From Thermoplasmata archaeon (GTDB taxonomy: Archaea > Thermoplasmatota > Thermoplasmata > Thermoplasmatales > Thermoplasmataceae), in NCBI GenBank assembly GCA_021850745.1, contig JAJZKX010000002.1:1-27950 (forward strand): 27,950 nt of DNA, given 5' to 3'. Below the pieces are notes generated by a model. The model saw only the letters and a list, made by a program, of their open reading frames with translations, made no database searches and had not been told where the DNA came from. Below are positions 7,550-14,076 of this stretch, piece by piece; the first letter of the stretch is position 1, and every line of letters begins with the position of its first letter. The position numbers and the translations under genes are program-made.

Positions 7550-7558
7550 CTTAAACTA
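7550..7558 (+). promoter_or_regulatory. TATA box of the DUF5680 gene
   Basis: CTTAAACTA lies about 26 bases before the ATG at 7579, consistent with a leaderless transcript. Confidence 0.4.
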
Positions 7559-7578
7559 CACCGTACCTATGAACCATA

Positions 7579-8043
7579 ATGCCTCATATCTCACGGCCAT
7601 TCGTGGAGTTTCTTATTGAAGCAAAGAAGAAGACGTACGCCTCTGAATCACCTGAAACTGTTTCTGAGCCATCTCTGGAATCTTCAAGGCAACTTCAGTA
7701 TTCAAAGGGCAGATATCTCTACAGGGACATCTATTTCGGTTCTGAACAGTTCTCCGGCATAGAGGTCGTGTACGAAGGGCAAACACCCATCTGGACAATG
7801 GTGTACAGCGGAGGAACCACATCGCCATTGGATTCTAGGGAAATATATTCCTTTTTGAAGAGGGCTCTCCGGAGCCTATCTCTGGATTTTCCAGCCAGAG
7901 GCCCAAGGATTTTCAGGGAAGGAGAATTTACTTACGAGAACAATTATGAAGGCTCTATTGAAAAATTCACCGGAGAAGAATTGATCCTGCTAAATGAAAG
8001 TGAAGTTTATCGCCTTGTCTATTATGGAGGCATGATCAGATAA
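7579..8043 (+). CDS. DUF5680-like protein
   Basis: A 154-residue soluble protein. It matches my recollection of the DUF5680 pattern: an N-terminal FVEFLIEAKKKTYAS helix, then YLYRDIYFGSEQFSGIEVVY and PIWTMVYSGG, followed by a helical segment with LKRALRS and a C-terminal repeat of the strand motif ending VYRLVYYGGMIR. In bacteria this domain occurs alone or behind an HTH domain and has no known activity. Here it is stand-alone. The start has a TATA box at leaderless distance. The family label is motif-based. Confidence 0.65.
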   Translation: MPHISRPFVEFLIEAKKKTYASESPETVSEPSLESSRQLQYSKGRYLYRDIYFGSEQFSGIEVVYEGQTPIWTMVYSGGTTSPLDSREIYSFLKRALRSLSLDFPARGPRIFREGEFTYENNYEGSIEKFTGEELILLNESEVYRLVYYGGMIR

Positions 8044-8107
8044 CCCTAAGATATTAGTGAGATTTGCAGATGCCGCATTTTCCAATGGCCTGCAGATACT
8101 CTAAAAG

Positions 8108-8119
8108 ATTAAATAAATA
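8108..8119 (+). promoter_or_regulatory. TATA box of the tatA-tatC operon
   Basis: ATTAAATAAATA is centred about 26 bases before the tatA ATG at 8137; predicted leaderless mRNA. Confidence 0.5.
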
Positions 8120-8136
8120 GCCAATATACATAGCTT

Positions 8137-8442
8137 ATGTGGGACAACATCGGTGGCTGGATCATCATATTGGTTGTTGCACTGGTCTTATTCGGTGGTG
8201 CGAAAAAGATCCCTGATTTCGCAAGGAATCTGGGAAGAGCCACTGGGGAGTTCAAAAGGGGCCAGGTTGAGCTTGAGACAGAGCTCAAGAAAGCCATGTA
8301 CTCAACCCCGGAAGCACCTTCTGAGCGCACAAAGGTTAATTACGCTGAAGCTGCAAAGAACCTGGGAATAGACCCTGCAAACAAGACAGATGAGCAGTTG
8401 AGCCAGGAAATATCGGACGTACTGAAAACCAGTGGCAAATGA
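8137..8442 (+). CDS. tatA: Sec-independent protein translocase subunit TatA
   Basis: TatA oligomers form the membrane passage for folded proteins carrying twin-arginine signals. The 101-residue protein has one short N-terminal membrane helix (about residues 7-19, WIIILVVALVLF), the hinge FGGAKKIP, and an amphipathic helix DFARNLGRATGEFKRGQ, followed by a charged tail. This is the standard TatA/TatE architecture. The ATG is at leaderless distance from a TATA box. It overlaps tatC by four bases (ATGA), so the two are translationally coupled. No separate tatB is present, as usual in archaea. Confidence 0.93.
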   Translation: MWDNIGGWIIILVVALVLFGGAKKIPDFARNLGRATGEFKRGQVELETELKKAMYSTPEAPSERTKVNYAEAAKNLGIDPANKTDEQLSQEISDVLKTSGK

Positions 8443-9266
8443 ACCAGGACGACATTATTCCGATAGTATTTCGGAATCTTGACGAGCTACGGCACAGGGT
8501 AGTGCGAATTCTAGCCGTATTTCTGCTTTTTTTCGCATTCCTGCTTTTTTTCAGCATCCGTGACGTAACCTTTTTCGGAAGGACATTTCCTTTCGTTTAT
8601 CCAGACATCTACCACAATATATCAGCACAACTCCTCCAGGCAATAGAGAAATGGGTTCTTCTGCCTGATACAAAGCTCATCATAGTGAAGCCTGCTGATG
8701 GCCTAACTGCAGACGCTTATGTATCCATGTTTATTTCCCTGATTCTGTCCATGCCGGTGATAGTGTATGAGATCAGCATGTTCCTCGGCCCGGCGCTGAA
8801 AAAGAGTGAAAAACTCCTGCTCAGGACGATACTTGTTCCGGCAAGCCTACTTTTCCTTGCTGGCTCATTAATGGGGCTGCTCTGGATCGCACCCACGCTG
8901 TTCAGGATATTCAACAATTTTGACGTGGGGGTTGGTTCCCAGACCACCATGAGCCTCATGAGTTTCATATCTTTCCTGATAATCTACATCATAAGCTTCG
9001 GTTTTTCCTTTGAGGTCCCGGTATTCATGTATGGCCTTACAAGGGCCGGAATCGTAATGGCGGAGACATGGGCAAAGAACTGGAGGTATGCGGTAATCGG
9101 CTCGCTCTTTTTTGGCCTTATTTTTTCACCCGGCGTTACAGGGTTTACTGAGGTGCTGATGGCGCTTCCAATGATTGGCCTTTACTTCTCAGGCATATAC
9201 TTCACCAGAAGGTATGAAAGGAAGTTTGGCGCCAAGGATTCAAATACTGTTTCTGAACCTTTCTAG
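8439..9266 (+). CDS. tatC: Sec-independent protein translocase subunit TatC
   Basis: TatC is the membrane receptor for twin-arginine signal peptides. The 275-residue protein has the N-terminal LDELRHRV segment found before the first membrane helix, six predicted membrane helices, the FEVPVF motif near the start of helix 4, and the SPGVTGFTEVLMALPM segment between helices 5 and 6. The loop after helix 1 is long and external. The gene overlaps tatA by four bases, and its 3' end overlaps the convergent hydratase gene by 27 bases. It is likely needed to export folded redox proteins across the membrane of an acidophile. Confidence 0.95.
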   Translation: MNQDDIIPIVFRNLDELRHRVVRILAVFLLFFAFLLFFSIRDVTFFGRTFPFVYPDIYHNISAQLLQAIEKWVLLPDTKLIIVKPADGLTADAYVSMFISLILSMPVIVYEISMFLGPALKKSEKLLLRTILVPASLLFLAGSLMGLLWIAPTLFRIFNNFDVGVGSQTTMSLMSFISFLIIYIISFGFSFEVPVFMYGLTRAGIVMAETWAKNWRYAVIGSLFFGLIFSPGVTGFTEVLMALPMIGLYFSGIYFTRRYERKFGAKDSNTVSEPF

Positions 9267-9956
9267 TTGCATCATGGTCAAGCAGGTAGGATCGTATATT
9301 TTGAAAAACAGGTCATCAAGGATATAGCGGTTCTGTGAACCCTGGTATCCGTTTTTGATTATTCTGAAGAGCCTAGATTCAACGTTCCTAGCATGTCCAA
9401 GGGCATGTCGCTGGAAGTTTTCACTGCTAACGAATTCCTTCACTATTCCTGCCTCCTTAGCCTCCATGGCGTCAAAAATCTTCCCCTTCTTTATGAGGGA
9501 GTATGCCAGGCCCGAATATCTATCAGGCACTTCAGGAAGGATCCCCGTTAGGGATGGCAGGCCGAATGCAACCTCAGGCATTCCAAATTTTGAACGTTCT
9601 GTGGCTATTACTATGTCTGAACAAAGTGCCAGTTCAAGACCCAATCCAAGGGCATAACCGTCTATTGCACTTATGATTGCCCGCTTTGAAGCCAGCATGG
9701 TCTTTGCGATTGTGGTTCCCAGCGAATAAGCCTCTCTGAGGTGCATCTTGTCGCTTATGCGCTTACAATCAGAAGTGTATCCCATGCAGAAGGCACGCTT
9801 GCTGTCTGAAGTTAGCAGAATTGGAGAATCGCCACTGGAACTTGCATCGGTAATGGCTATGAGCAGGTCACGGAGCCCATCATTGTTCAGGCAACTGTTT
9901 ACTCCGTTGGAAATGACTATCTTGTTGACTCCTTCGCTTTCTTCTATGGAAACCAT
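9240..9956 (-). CDS. Enoyl-CoA hydratase/isomerase-family (crotonase) protein
   Basis: A crotonase-fold protein acting on CoA thioesters, plausibly in beta-oxidation with the acyl-CoA dehydrogenase encoded at 26.2-27.3 kb. From the ATG at 9956 it is 238 residues, a little short of the usual 255-260. Both acid residues of hydratases are kept: E108 in ALGLGLE and E128 in FGMPE. The first oxyanion-hole segment AFCMG is recognisable, but the glycine normally in the middle of ALGGGxE is leucine here, so hydratase activity is not certain. The start is ambiguous. An in-frame TTG at 9977 lies at leaderless distance from a TATA box and would add seven residues, and a TTG at 10025 is upstream of that box and unlikely. 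The 3' end overlaps tatC by 27 bases tail to tail. Confidence 0.82.
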   Translation of the reverse strand: MVSIEESEGVNKIVISNGVNSCLNNDGLRDLLIAITDASSSGDSPILLTSDSKRAFCMGYTSDCKRISDKMHLREAYSLGTTIAKTMLASKRAIISAIDGYALGLGLELALCSDIVIATERSKFGMPEVAFGLPSLTGILPEVPDRYSGLAYSLIKKGKIFDAMEAKEAGIVKEFVSSENFQRHALGHARNVESRLFRIIKNGYQGSQNRYILDDLFFKIYDPTCLTMMQLERFRNSI

Positions 9957-9998
9957 CGGCGTACGAGTAATTGGCAACCTTTCAGTGATCAATGAGGT

Positions 9999-10006
9999 AA
10001 TTAAAA
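9999..10006 (-). promoter_or_regulatory. TATA box of the crotonase-family gene
   Basis: TTTTAATT on the minus strand predicts a start near 9976, coinciding with an in-frame TTG at 9977 and 20 bases before the ATG at 9956. No Shine-Dalgarno sequence lies before that ATG. Confidence 0.4.
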
Positions 10007-10253
10007 TTTCACCACTGCAGTACAAACCTCAAATTTTTTTCGTTTTTGAACGCATAAGCCGCAAAACACAAAAATAGACGGGACGAGCAAAGGGTTGAAT
10101 AAATAGGAATAGTGCCATGCTTTCCTTTACGGATTAACGTTGCTTTGTTTCCTTAATGGATTTGGAGCAAACCATAAGTCCGTTGACGGGCCTATAGTTT
10201 TATAAGGCGTAAGAACCAGAAGAGGCCAAAACCTGTGTCAGTTCGGAGTTCAT
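10007..10253. other. Spacer upstream of the small membrane-protein unit
   Basis: A/T-rich divergent spacer with a T7 tract at 10034-10040, a second TATA-like sequence GAATAAATAGG near 10097, and a 13-codon frame at 10156 that I do not support as a gene. No structured RNA is recognised. The promoter nearest the downstream genes is listed separately. Confidence 0.4.
10198..10205 (+). promoter_or_regulatory. TATA box upstream of the 31-codon ORF and membrane protein
   Basis: GTTTTATAAG predicts a start near 10229. The transcript would have a leader of about 25 bases to the ATG at 10254, with GGAG at 10245-10248 as a ribosome site, and about 146 bases to the ATG at 10375. Confidence 0.45.
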
Positions 10254-10349
10254 ATGGATTGGGTCAGTCGTATCTTTGTACACTTGTTTGAGTCTCCAGG
10301 CCACCCCAGTAAAGGTGGGGACAACCAGGGTATGTTGGCTTTCTGGTAA
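10254..10349 (+). CDS. Possible 31-residue small protein or leader peptide
   Basis: ATG at 10254 is preceded by GGAG with five bases of spacing and by a TATA box 50-56 bases upstream. The frame runs 31 codons to TAA with protein-like composition: it begins MDWVSRIFVHLFESPGH and ends with a Trp codon before the stop. The next gene begins 25 bases further with its own GAGG. It may be a true small protein, an upstream leader, or the remnant of a longer gene. I do not recognise it, and its shortness means chance remains possible. Confidence 0.35.
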   Translation: MDWVSRIFVHLFESPGHPSKGGDNQGMLAFW

Positions 10350-10374
10350 AGAACGAAAAAGAGGCCAGATTGAC

Positions 10375-10857
10375 ATGGAAGAAATCAAGAGACCCAGTTT
10401 TCCCCGGGCCAAGAACGTTCTGACAATACCGGAACGCATAGGAGAGTTATTCGGGATCACACTGGCTACCCTTGTCGCAGCATTCTTTGCCTTCCATCAG
10501 ATAACCAGCACTGGATTTATGACTGCAGATTTTGGTTGGCCTGATTCTCTTCTACTCTATGGCTCATTCGCATTTTCGATCATGGCATCCGGCGCCAGGG
10601 CAGTTATTGGCAGGAGAGATAGGGCCCGCCCCATTGAGCTGGCTTCCAATGTGTTTCTTATGATTGCATCCATATGGTTTCTTGCAACATTTCCATTCAA
10701 TTTTACCCATCTTGCAGAGCCGGCGCCAGCATTTCTAAGATTTATTCTTTCATGGATTTCAAATGGCATAGGATGGGGCATTATCCTCCTATCATTCATT
10801 GGAAGCACCGCGGCTGCATTGTATAATGCTGCAAGATTGATTTTAGACTGGATTTAG
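10375..10857 (+). CDS. Small integral membrane protein of unknown function
   Basis: A 160-residue protein with about four hydrophobic helices: around residues 27-46 (ITLATLVAAFFAFHQ), 58-77 (LLLYGSFAFSIMASG), 89-107 (VFLMIASIWFLATFPF) and 123-150. A positively charged stretch IGRRDRARP separates helices 2 and 3, and the N-terminus is basic (KRPSFPRAK). An upstream in-frame start at 10276 would add 33 residues, but the ATG at 10375 has GAGG ten bases before it. No family is recognised. It follows the 31-codon ORF and probably shares its promoter. Confidence 0.65.
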   Translation: MEEIKRPSFPRAKNVLTIPERIGELFGITLATLVAAFFAFHQITSTGFMTADFGWPDSLLLYGSFAFSIMASGARAVIGRRDRARPIELASNVFLMIASIWFLATFPFNFTHLAEPAPAFLRFILSWISNGIGWGIILLSFIGSTAAALYNAARLILDWI

Positions 10858-10914
10858 GTTCAACTACAACGGGAATGCGCCCAAATTTAATTGTTCTTTA
10901 ACAAACTTCCATCA

Positions 10915-11061
10915 CTATGAACAGAGGAGTTTTTTTAATATTTCTATCAACATATCATGAAACCTCTGCCTAATACAACACGTGATGCAGTTGATTCCAA
11001 GCTTTTCAGTAATTCCTTTTCTTAAGAGTTCATTCTGCCATTCACCCGGAAAAATTATCAC
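10915..11061 (-). CDS. Possible 48-residue micro-ORF, GTG start, coupled to the one upstream
   Basis: The frame starts at GTG whose last two bases begin the TGA of the preceding minus-strand ORF (GTGA overlap), and ends at TAG at 10915. The product is protein-like, with EWQNELLRKGITEKLGIN, a cysteine cluster in CITCC, and a C-terminal basic helix MLIEILKKLL. It may be a second small gene in a two-gene unit or the distal part of one frameshifted gene of about 97 residues. No homology is recognised. Confidence 0.35.
   Translation of the reverse strand: MIIFPGEWQNELLRKGITEKLGINCITCCIRQRFHDMLIEILKKLLCS
10930..10936 (+). terminator. Possible T-rich terminator after the membrane-protein gene
   Basis: A run of seven T on the plus strand, followed by AATATTTC, lies about 70 bases after the stop at 10857. 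Archaeal termination often uses such tracts. The same bases would encode a Lys-Lys pair in the minus-strand micro-ORF, so the call is weak. Confidence 0.25.
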
Positions 11062-11204
11062 TTCGATTTGCCGAATTGGACAATCATTTGGTTGAAATTC
11101 TTCTGGCTATGGCTGTATTCAATGAAGGCGATTTTCAGGACCACAAATGGTTTCCTGGCGAAGTTCACATCTAATCTGTCTTCTTTTACCTCAAGAAGAT
11201 TCAT
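11058..11204 (-). CDS. Possible 48-residue micro-ORF upstream of and coupled to the one at 10915
   Basis: ATG at 11204 (another in frame at 11219) opens a frame to TGA at 11058. The product begins MNLLEVKEDRLDVNF and has alternating strand-like segments (PFVVLKIAFIEY). Codon choice is like that of neighbouring genes. A weak TATA-like CTATAC lies about 24 bases before the ATG. It diverges from the methyltransferase. The frame stays open far upstream, but that part is antisense to the methyltransferase and is not supported. I do not recognise the product. Confidence 0.35.
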   Translation of the reverse strand: MNLLEVKEDRLDVNFARKPFVVLKIAFIEYSHSQKNFNQMIVQFGKSK

Positions 11205-11254
11205 TATTGTAGCAACCATAATCAGGTATAGGAAAATTAGAGGTGCTGTAATCC

Positions 11255-11860
11255 TTGGAAAACCATGGGAACCCACGTGGGGAAAAGGCTGAGTTCGGTC
11301 CAGTATTTGCAAGGATCTATTCCTTTTTTGCAGCCAGATCCAGACGCCACAGAGTGGTCTACGACAAGATTTCCGAAGATATAGCTTCCCTGAAGCCTTC
11401 AACAGTGCTGGAAATAGGAAGCGGCCCTGGAATTGCGGCTGCGATGATTGGGGCCAAGATCCCTGGCGTAAGGGTACATTGTGTCGATCCATCTCCAACA
11501 ATGGTGAAAATTGCTAACATCAGATTCAGGAAGCTAATGCTTTCATCCAGGGTGGAGAGTTCACTTGGGAACAGTTCTAATACTGGAATCGGCGGAAATT
11601 TCGATGTGATCTTCAGTTCACTCTCCTTCCATCACTGGAAAAATGGCCAGGATGATCTCATATACCTTGCAGAAAGGCATATGACAAGTGGAACCATGAT
11701 AATTTATGAGAATCTCCTGCCCGATACTGAAAAGAGCTCGATAGCAGGGCATGGACATGGCCTCACAAAGAAGGATATTGAAAACATCAATGTCCCCGGA
11801 ACAATGAAGACTCATGAAATTACCGGAACTCTGGTCGCGCTTAAATTCACAAAGGTATGA
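11255..11860 (+). CDS. Class I SAM-dependent methyltransferase
   Basis: A small Rossmann-fold methyltransferase of 201 residues. Motif I is VLEIGSGPGIA at 51-61, the acidic ribose-binding residue is D78 in CVDPS, and FDVIFSSLSFHHW at 116-128 is the motif IV region. The substrate cannot be read from the sequence. The C-terminal part is short, so a small molecule is more likely than a large polymer. There is no ATG before motif I. The start is TTG at 11255, backed by GAGGTG at 11239-11244 with ten bases of spacing. It converges on the nuo operon, 150 bases from its last gene; that spacer holds nothing I can identify. Confidence 0.82.
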   Translation: MENHGNPRGEKAEFGPVFARIYSFFAARSRRHRVVYDKISEDIASLKPSTVLEIGSGPGIAAAMIGAKIPGVRVHCVDPSPTMVKIANIRFRKLMLSSRVESSLGNSSNTGIGGNFDVIFSSLSFHHWKNGQDDLIYLAERHMTSGTMIIYENLLPDTEKSSIAGHGHGLTKKDIENINVPGTMKTHEITGTLVALKFTKV

Positions 11861-12010
11861 GAGGGGTTGGATTTATGCCTATTTTCTGCCAATTAATGAT
11901 AAATAATGCCATATCCCTCGCTTGAAAGATAGTTCACCCTGTAAGGATGTAACGTGAATTGCCGGTAAACTGGTTTATTGTAAAATAATAGTCACCATGC
12001 TGATGAAATA

Positions 12011-12265
12011 TCAGTACATGGTAAGGTTGTATTTTTTGTCCATTTTCTCGTAAGCTTCCCGTGAGTTGATACCGAGGATTCCGCTAATCGTCTTCATCTC
12101 GCCGGAATAGTGCTTGTCATAGACTTCCCTGCCAAGCTTTAGGCGCTTCTCCTGTTCATCATAAAGTACCTGCTCACCTTGCTTCTTCAGGCAGTGTATG
12201 CAATGCGCAGCTGATTCCTCTGTGTTTTCAAGGTGGGAAAAGCAGTGGTCGAAATCCCTATTCAT
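12011..12265 (-). CDS. Small Cys/His-cluster protein at the end of the nuo operon
   Basis: An 84-residue soluble protein of unknown function. The N-terminal third has C8, H11, H21, C22, H24 and C25 in the pattern DHCFSH...AAHCIHC, which could bind zinc or an iron-sulfur cluster. The rest is highly charged and helical (LYDEQEKRLKLGREVYDK). It overlaps the preceding gene by four bases (ATGA), so it is the last gene of the nuo transcript. The location suggests a role in assembly of, or electron delivery to, the complex, but this is inference only. No homologue is recognised from memory. Confidence 0.7.
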   Translation of the reverse strand: MNRDFDHCFSHLENTEESAAHCIHCLKKQGEQVLYDEQEKRLKLGREVYDKHYSGEMKTISGILGINSREAYEKMDKKYNLTMY

Positions 12266-12627
12266 TTGTCATCACACCTCTTTCCGTCGAATTCCGGATA
12301 CCTGACATTGTACCTGTCGAGAGAGTACTCAAGAAGATAGCAGAGAGAGTCCAGGATTTCGCTGGTATCCCCTGAGAGATCCATTAACTCTGTAAGGCCC
12401 TGGAGGGAACCAACCTTTTCCCTGAATGCATCAAGGCTTATCTCGCCTTTGAGGAGTGATTCAAGGGATTTCAGGAAGATCGAGTATGTAATGTGCTTCT
12501 CCCTGGGATTCTTCTTCAAGTAGTATGAGAGGGAAATCTGCCTCCTTTTTATGATTTCCATCGCATCATCGATATCTCCGTAGATTATTGCACTCTTGAT
12601 TATTTCCAGATCAGATATTATTGGCAT
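12262..12627 (-). CDS. Small helical protein of unknown function in the nuo operon
   Basis: A 121-residue soluble protein that appears all-helical (SDLEIIKSAIIYGDIDDAMEI at the start, a middle helix FLKSLESLLKGEISLDAF, then EILDSLCYLLEYSL) with a charged C-terminus. It starts six bases after the nuoN stop. The ribosome site AGGTGAT overlaps that stop codon, so it is part of the nuo operon. No membrane segment or cofactor motif is visible. It may be an assembly or accessory factor for complex I, or an unrelated passenger. Confidence 0.7.
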   Translation of the reverse strand: MPIISDLEIIKSAIIYGDIDDAMEIIKRRQISLSYYLKKNPREKHITYSIFLKSLESLLKGEISLDAFREKVGSLQGLTELMDLSGDTSEILDSLCYLLEYSLDRYNVRYPEFDGKRCDDK

Positions 12628-12633
12628 CCATTA

Positions 12634-14076
12634 TCACCTGAAAAGTCCCGGGGCGAACCCTATCATTGTTGGGAACCAAACCACAAGCAGCGAGATTGCA
12701 ACCGTGAGGAAAGCTGAAACATAGACCGGAATCTTGAATGAGTTTTCCAGGTTGAATGTCTCACCATCCTGGGGTTCCTTTCCGAACATGTACAGTATCA
12801 CCCTGAAATAGTAGAATACAGAAATGGCACTGTTCAATATGGCAATCACAGCGAGCCACCATAGCCCGCCTTCTATTAGGGAAAGGAAAAGCAGATATTT
12901 GGCGAAGAACCCACCGGTGAGAGGAATGCCCGCAAGTGCAAGGAGCATTATAGAGAAGCCCACTGCAACGCCCGGGGATTTCTTGGCGAGGCCCGAAAGA
13001 TCAGATACCTGCAGGTTGTTTCCCTTCACGGTGTTCAGGGCAATGAATGCCCCTCCTTTCATGAATATATATGCTATGGCATAGAACATGCCTGCTGCTA
13101 CCGCCACTGCAACCGTGTTGGAGGTAACATTGCCCACAGAACCCACCACTGCAAGAACCAGTATTAGGTATCCGGCCTGGGCAACGCTGGAATATGCCAG
13201 CAGCCTCTTCAAGTTGTTCTGGGAAAGTGCAGATATATTTCCGTATGTCATAGTGAGTATGGACAGCACGGCGAACAGGTAGTAGACTTCCCTGAAATCT
13301 GATGAGAAGCCTACCAGGAACATCTTCAGCACCACAACAAAGGCCAGTACTTTGCTTCCCGCTGAAAGGAACGCTGATACTGAATTCTCTGTACCATCAT
13401 AAGTGTCAATGGCCCACTGGTGCATTGGGAATATTGCAAGCTTGAACCCAAACCCGACCATGAGGAATATGAGCGCCATGGTGAGCTCTGGTGTTGGGGA
13501 AGTGGCCGACAGAACTGCAAGGTTGAATGTGTGCGTATCAAGGAAGAAGAAAGAGGCGCCGAAGAGGATGAAAGCGGTTGCTATTGTGCCCGTGAAGAAG
13601 TATTTCACAGTGCCTTCAAGGTTCCTCCTCTCCTTTCCGAAACTTGCCATTACATAGGTTCCTATGCTCACCGACTCGAACGCTATGAATAGCGTGATAA
13701 GGTTGTAGCTGAATGCCGCAACCATCATCCCTATGGTCACAAAGATCAGTGTAGCGTAGAATATCTCACTCTTTGCCTTCAGGCCATACATTGCAGGATA
13801 TGTGATGAACATCGCAGAAATTATCATCACAATAGCAAAGTATAGGCCGAACTGGTTGAATACAATAGTTCCATCAAAGACGGAAATGCCATTGGGCGTA
13901 ACCAGGTAAAGCAGTACTGCAGATATGCCCAGCGAAGCGAATGTGATCCATGAGAGTGCCTTTTTGCTGGTCTTGAGCATTGATAGGCCAAGGATTGCGA
14001 AGCCTACGATTCCTAGGAAGATCATGGGTACGAAATAAACCAGTGTCCCCAATCCGCCTGAAGCGACAATTGACAT
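12634..14076 (-). CDS. nuoN: NADH-quinone oxidoreductase subunit N
   Basis: An antiporter-like membrane subunit of complex I, one of three proton channels, with about 14 helices in 480 residues. The glutamate of helix 5 (IAFESVSIGTYV), the lysine of helix 7 (GFKLAIFPMHQW) and the lysine of helix 8 (SAGSKVLAF) are present, so the proton path looks intact. The start ATG shares a base with the nuoM stop (TAATG). It is followed by two unknown small genes in the same transcript. Confidence 0.94.
   Translation of the reverse strand: MSIVASGGLGTLVYFVPMIFLGIVGFAILGLSMLKTSKKALSWITFASLGISAVLLYLVTPNGISVFDGTIVFNQFGLYFAIVMIISAMFITYPAMYGLKAKSEIFYATLIFVTIGMMVAAFSYNLITLFIAFESVSIGTYVMASFGKERRNLEGTVKYFFTGTIATAFILFGASFFFLDTHTFNLAVLSATSPTPELTMALIFLMVGFGFKLAIFPMHQWAIDTYDGTENSVSAFLSAGSKVLAFVVVLKMFLVGFSSDFREVYYLFAVLSILTMTYGNISALSQNNLKRLLAYSSVAQAGYLILVLAVVGSVGNVTSNTVAVAVAAGMFYAIAYIFMKGGAFIALNTVKGNNLQVSDLSGLAKKSPGVAVGFSIMLLALAGIPLTGGFFAKYLLFLSLIEGGLWWLAVIAILNSAISVFYYFRVILYMFGKEPQDGETFNLENSFKIPVYVSAFLTVAISLLVVWFPTMIGFAPGLFR

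Noticed and set aside
10300..10320. CCACC...GGTGG hairpin considered as a riboswitch or structured RNA
   Set aside because: A five-base stem alone is common by chance, and no known riboswitch consensus is visible around it.
10200..10460. 86-codon minus-strand frame over the 10.2-10.4 kb region
   Set aside because: It is antisense to the start of the membrane-protein gene and has no promoter-like element at the right distance.
11058..11501. Minus-strand frame of 147 codons reaching into the methyltransferase
   Set aside because: The upstream two thirds is antisense to the conserved SAM-binding region; only the last 48-53 codons, outside that gene, look coding.
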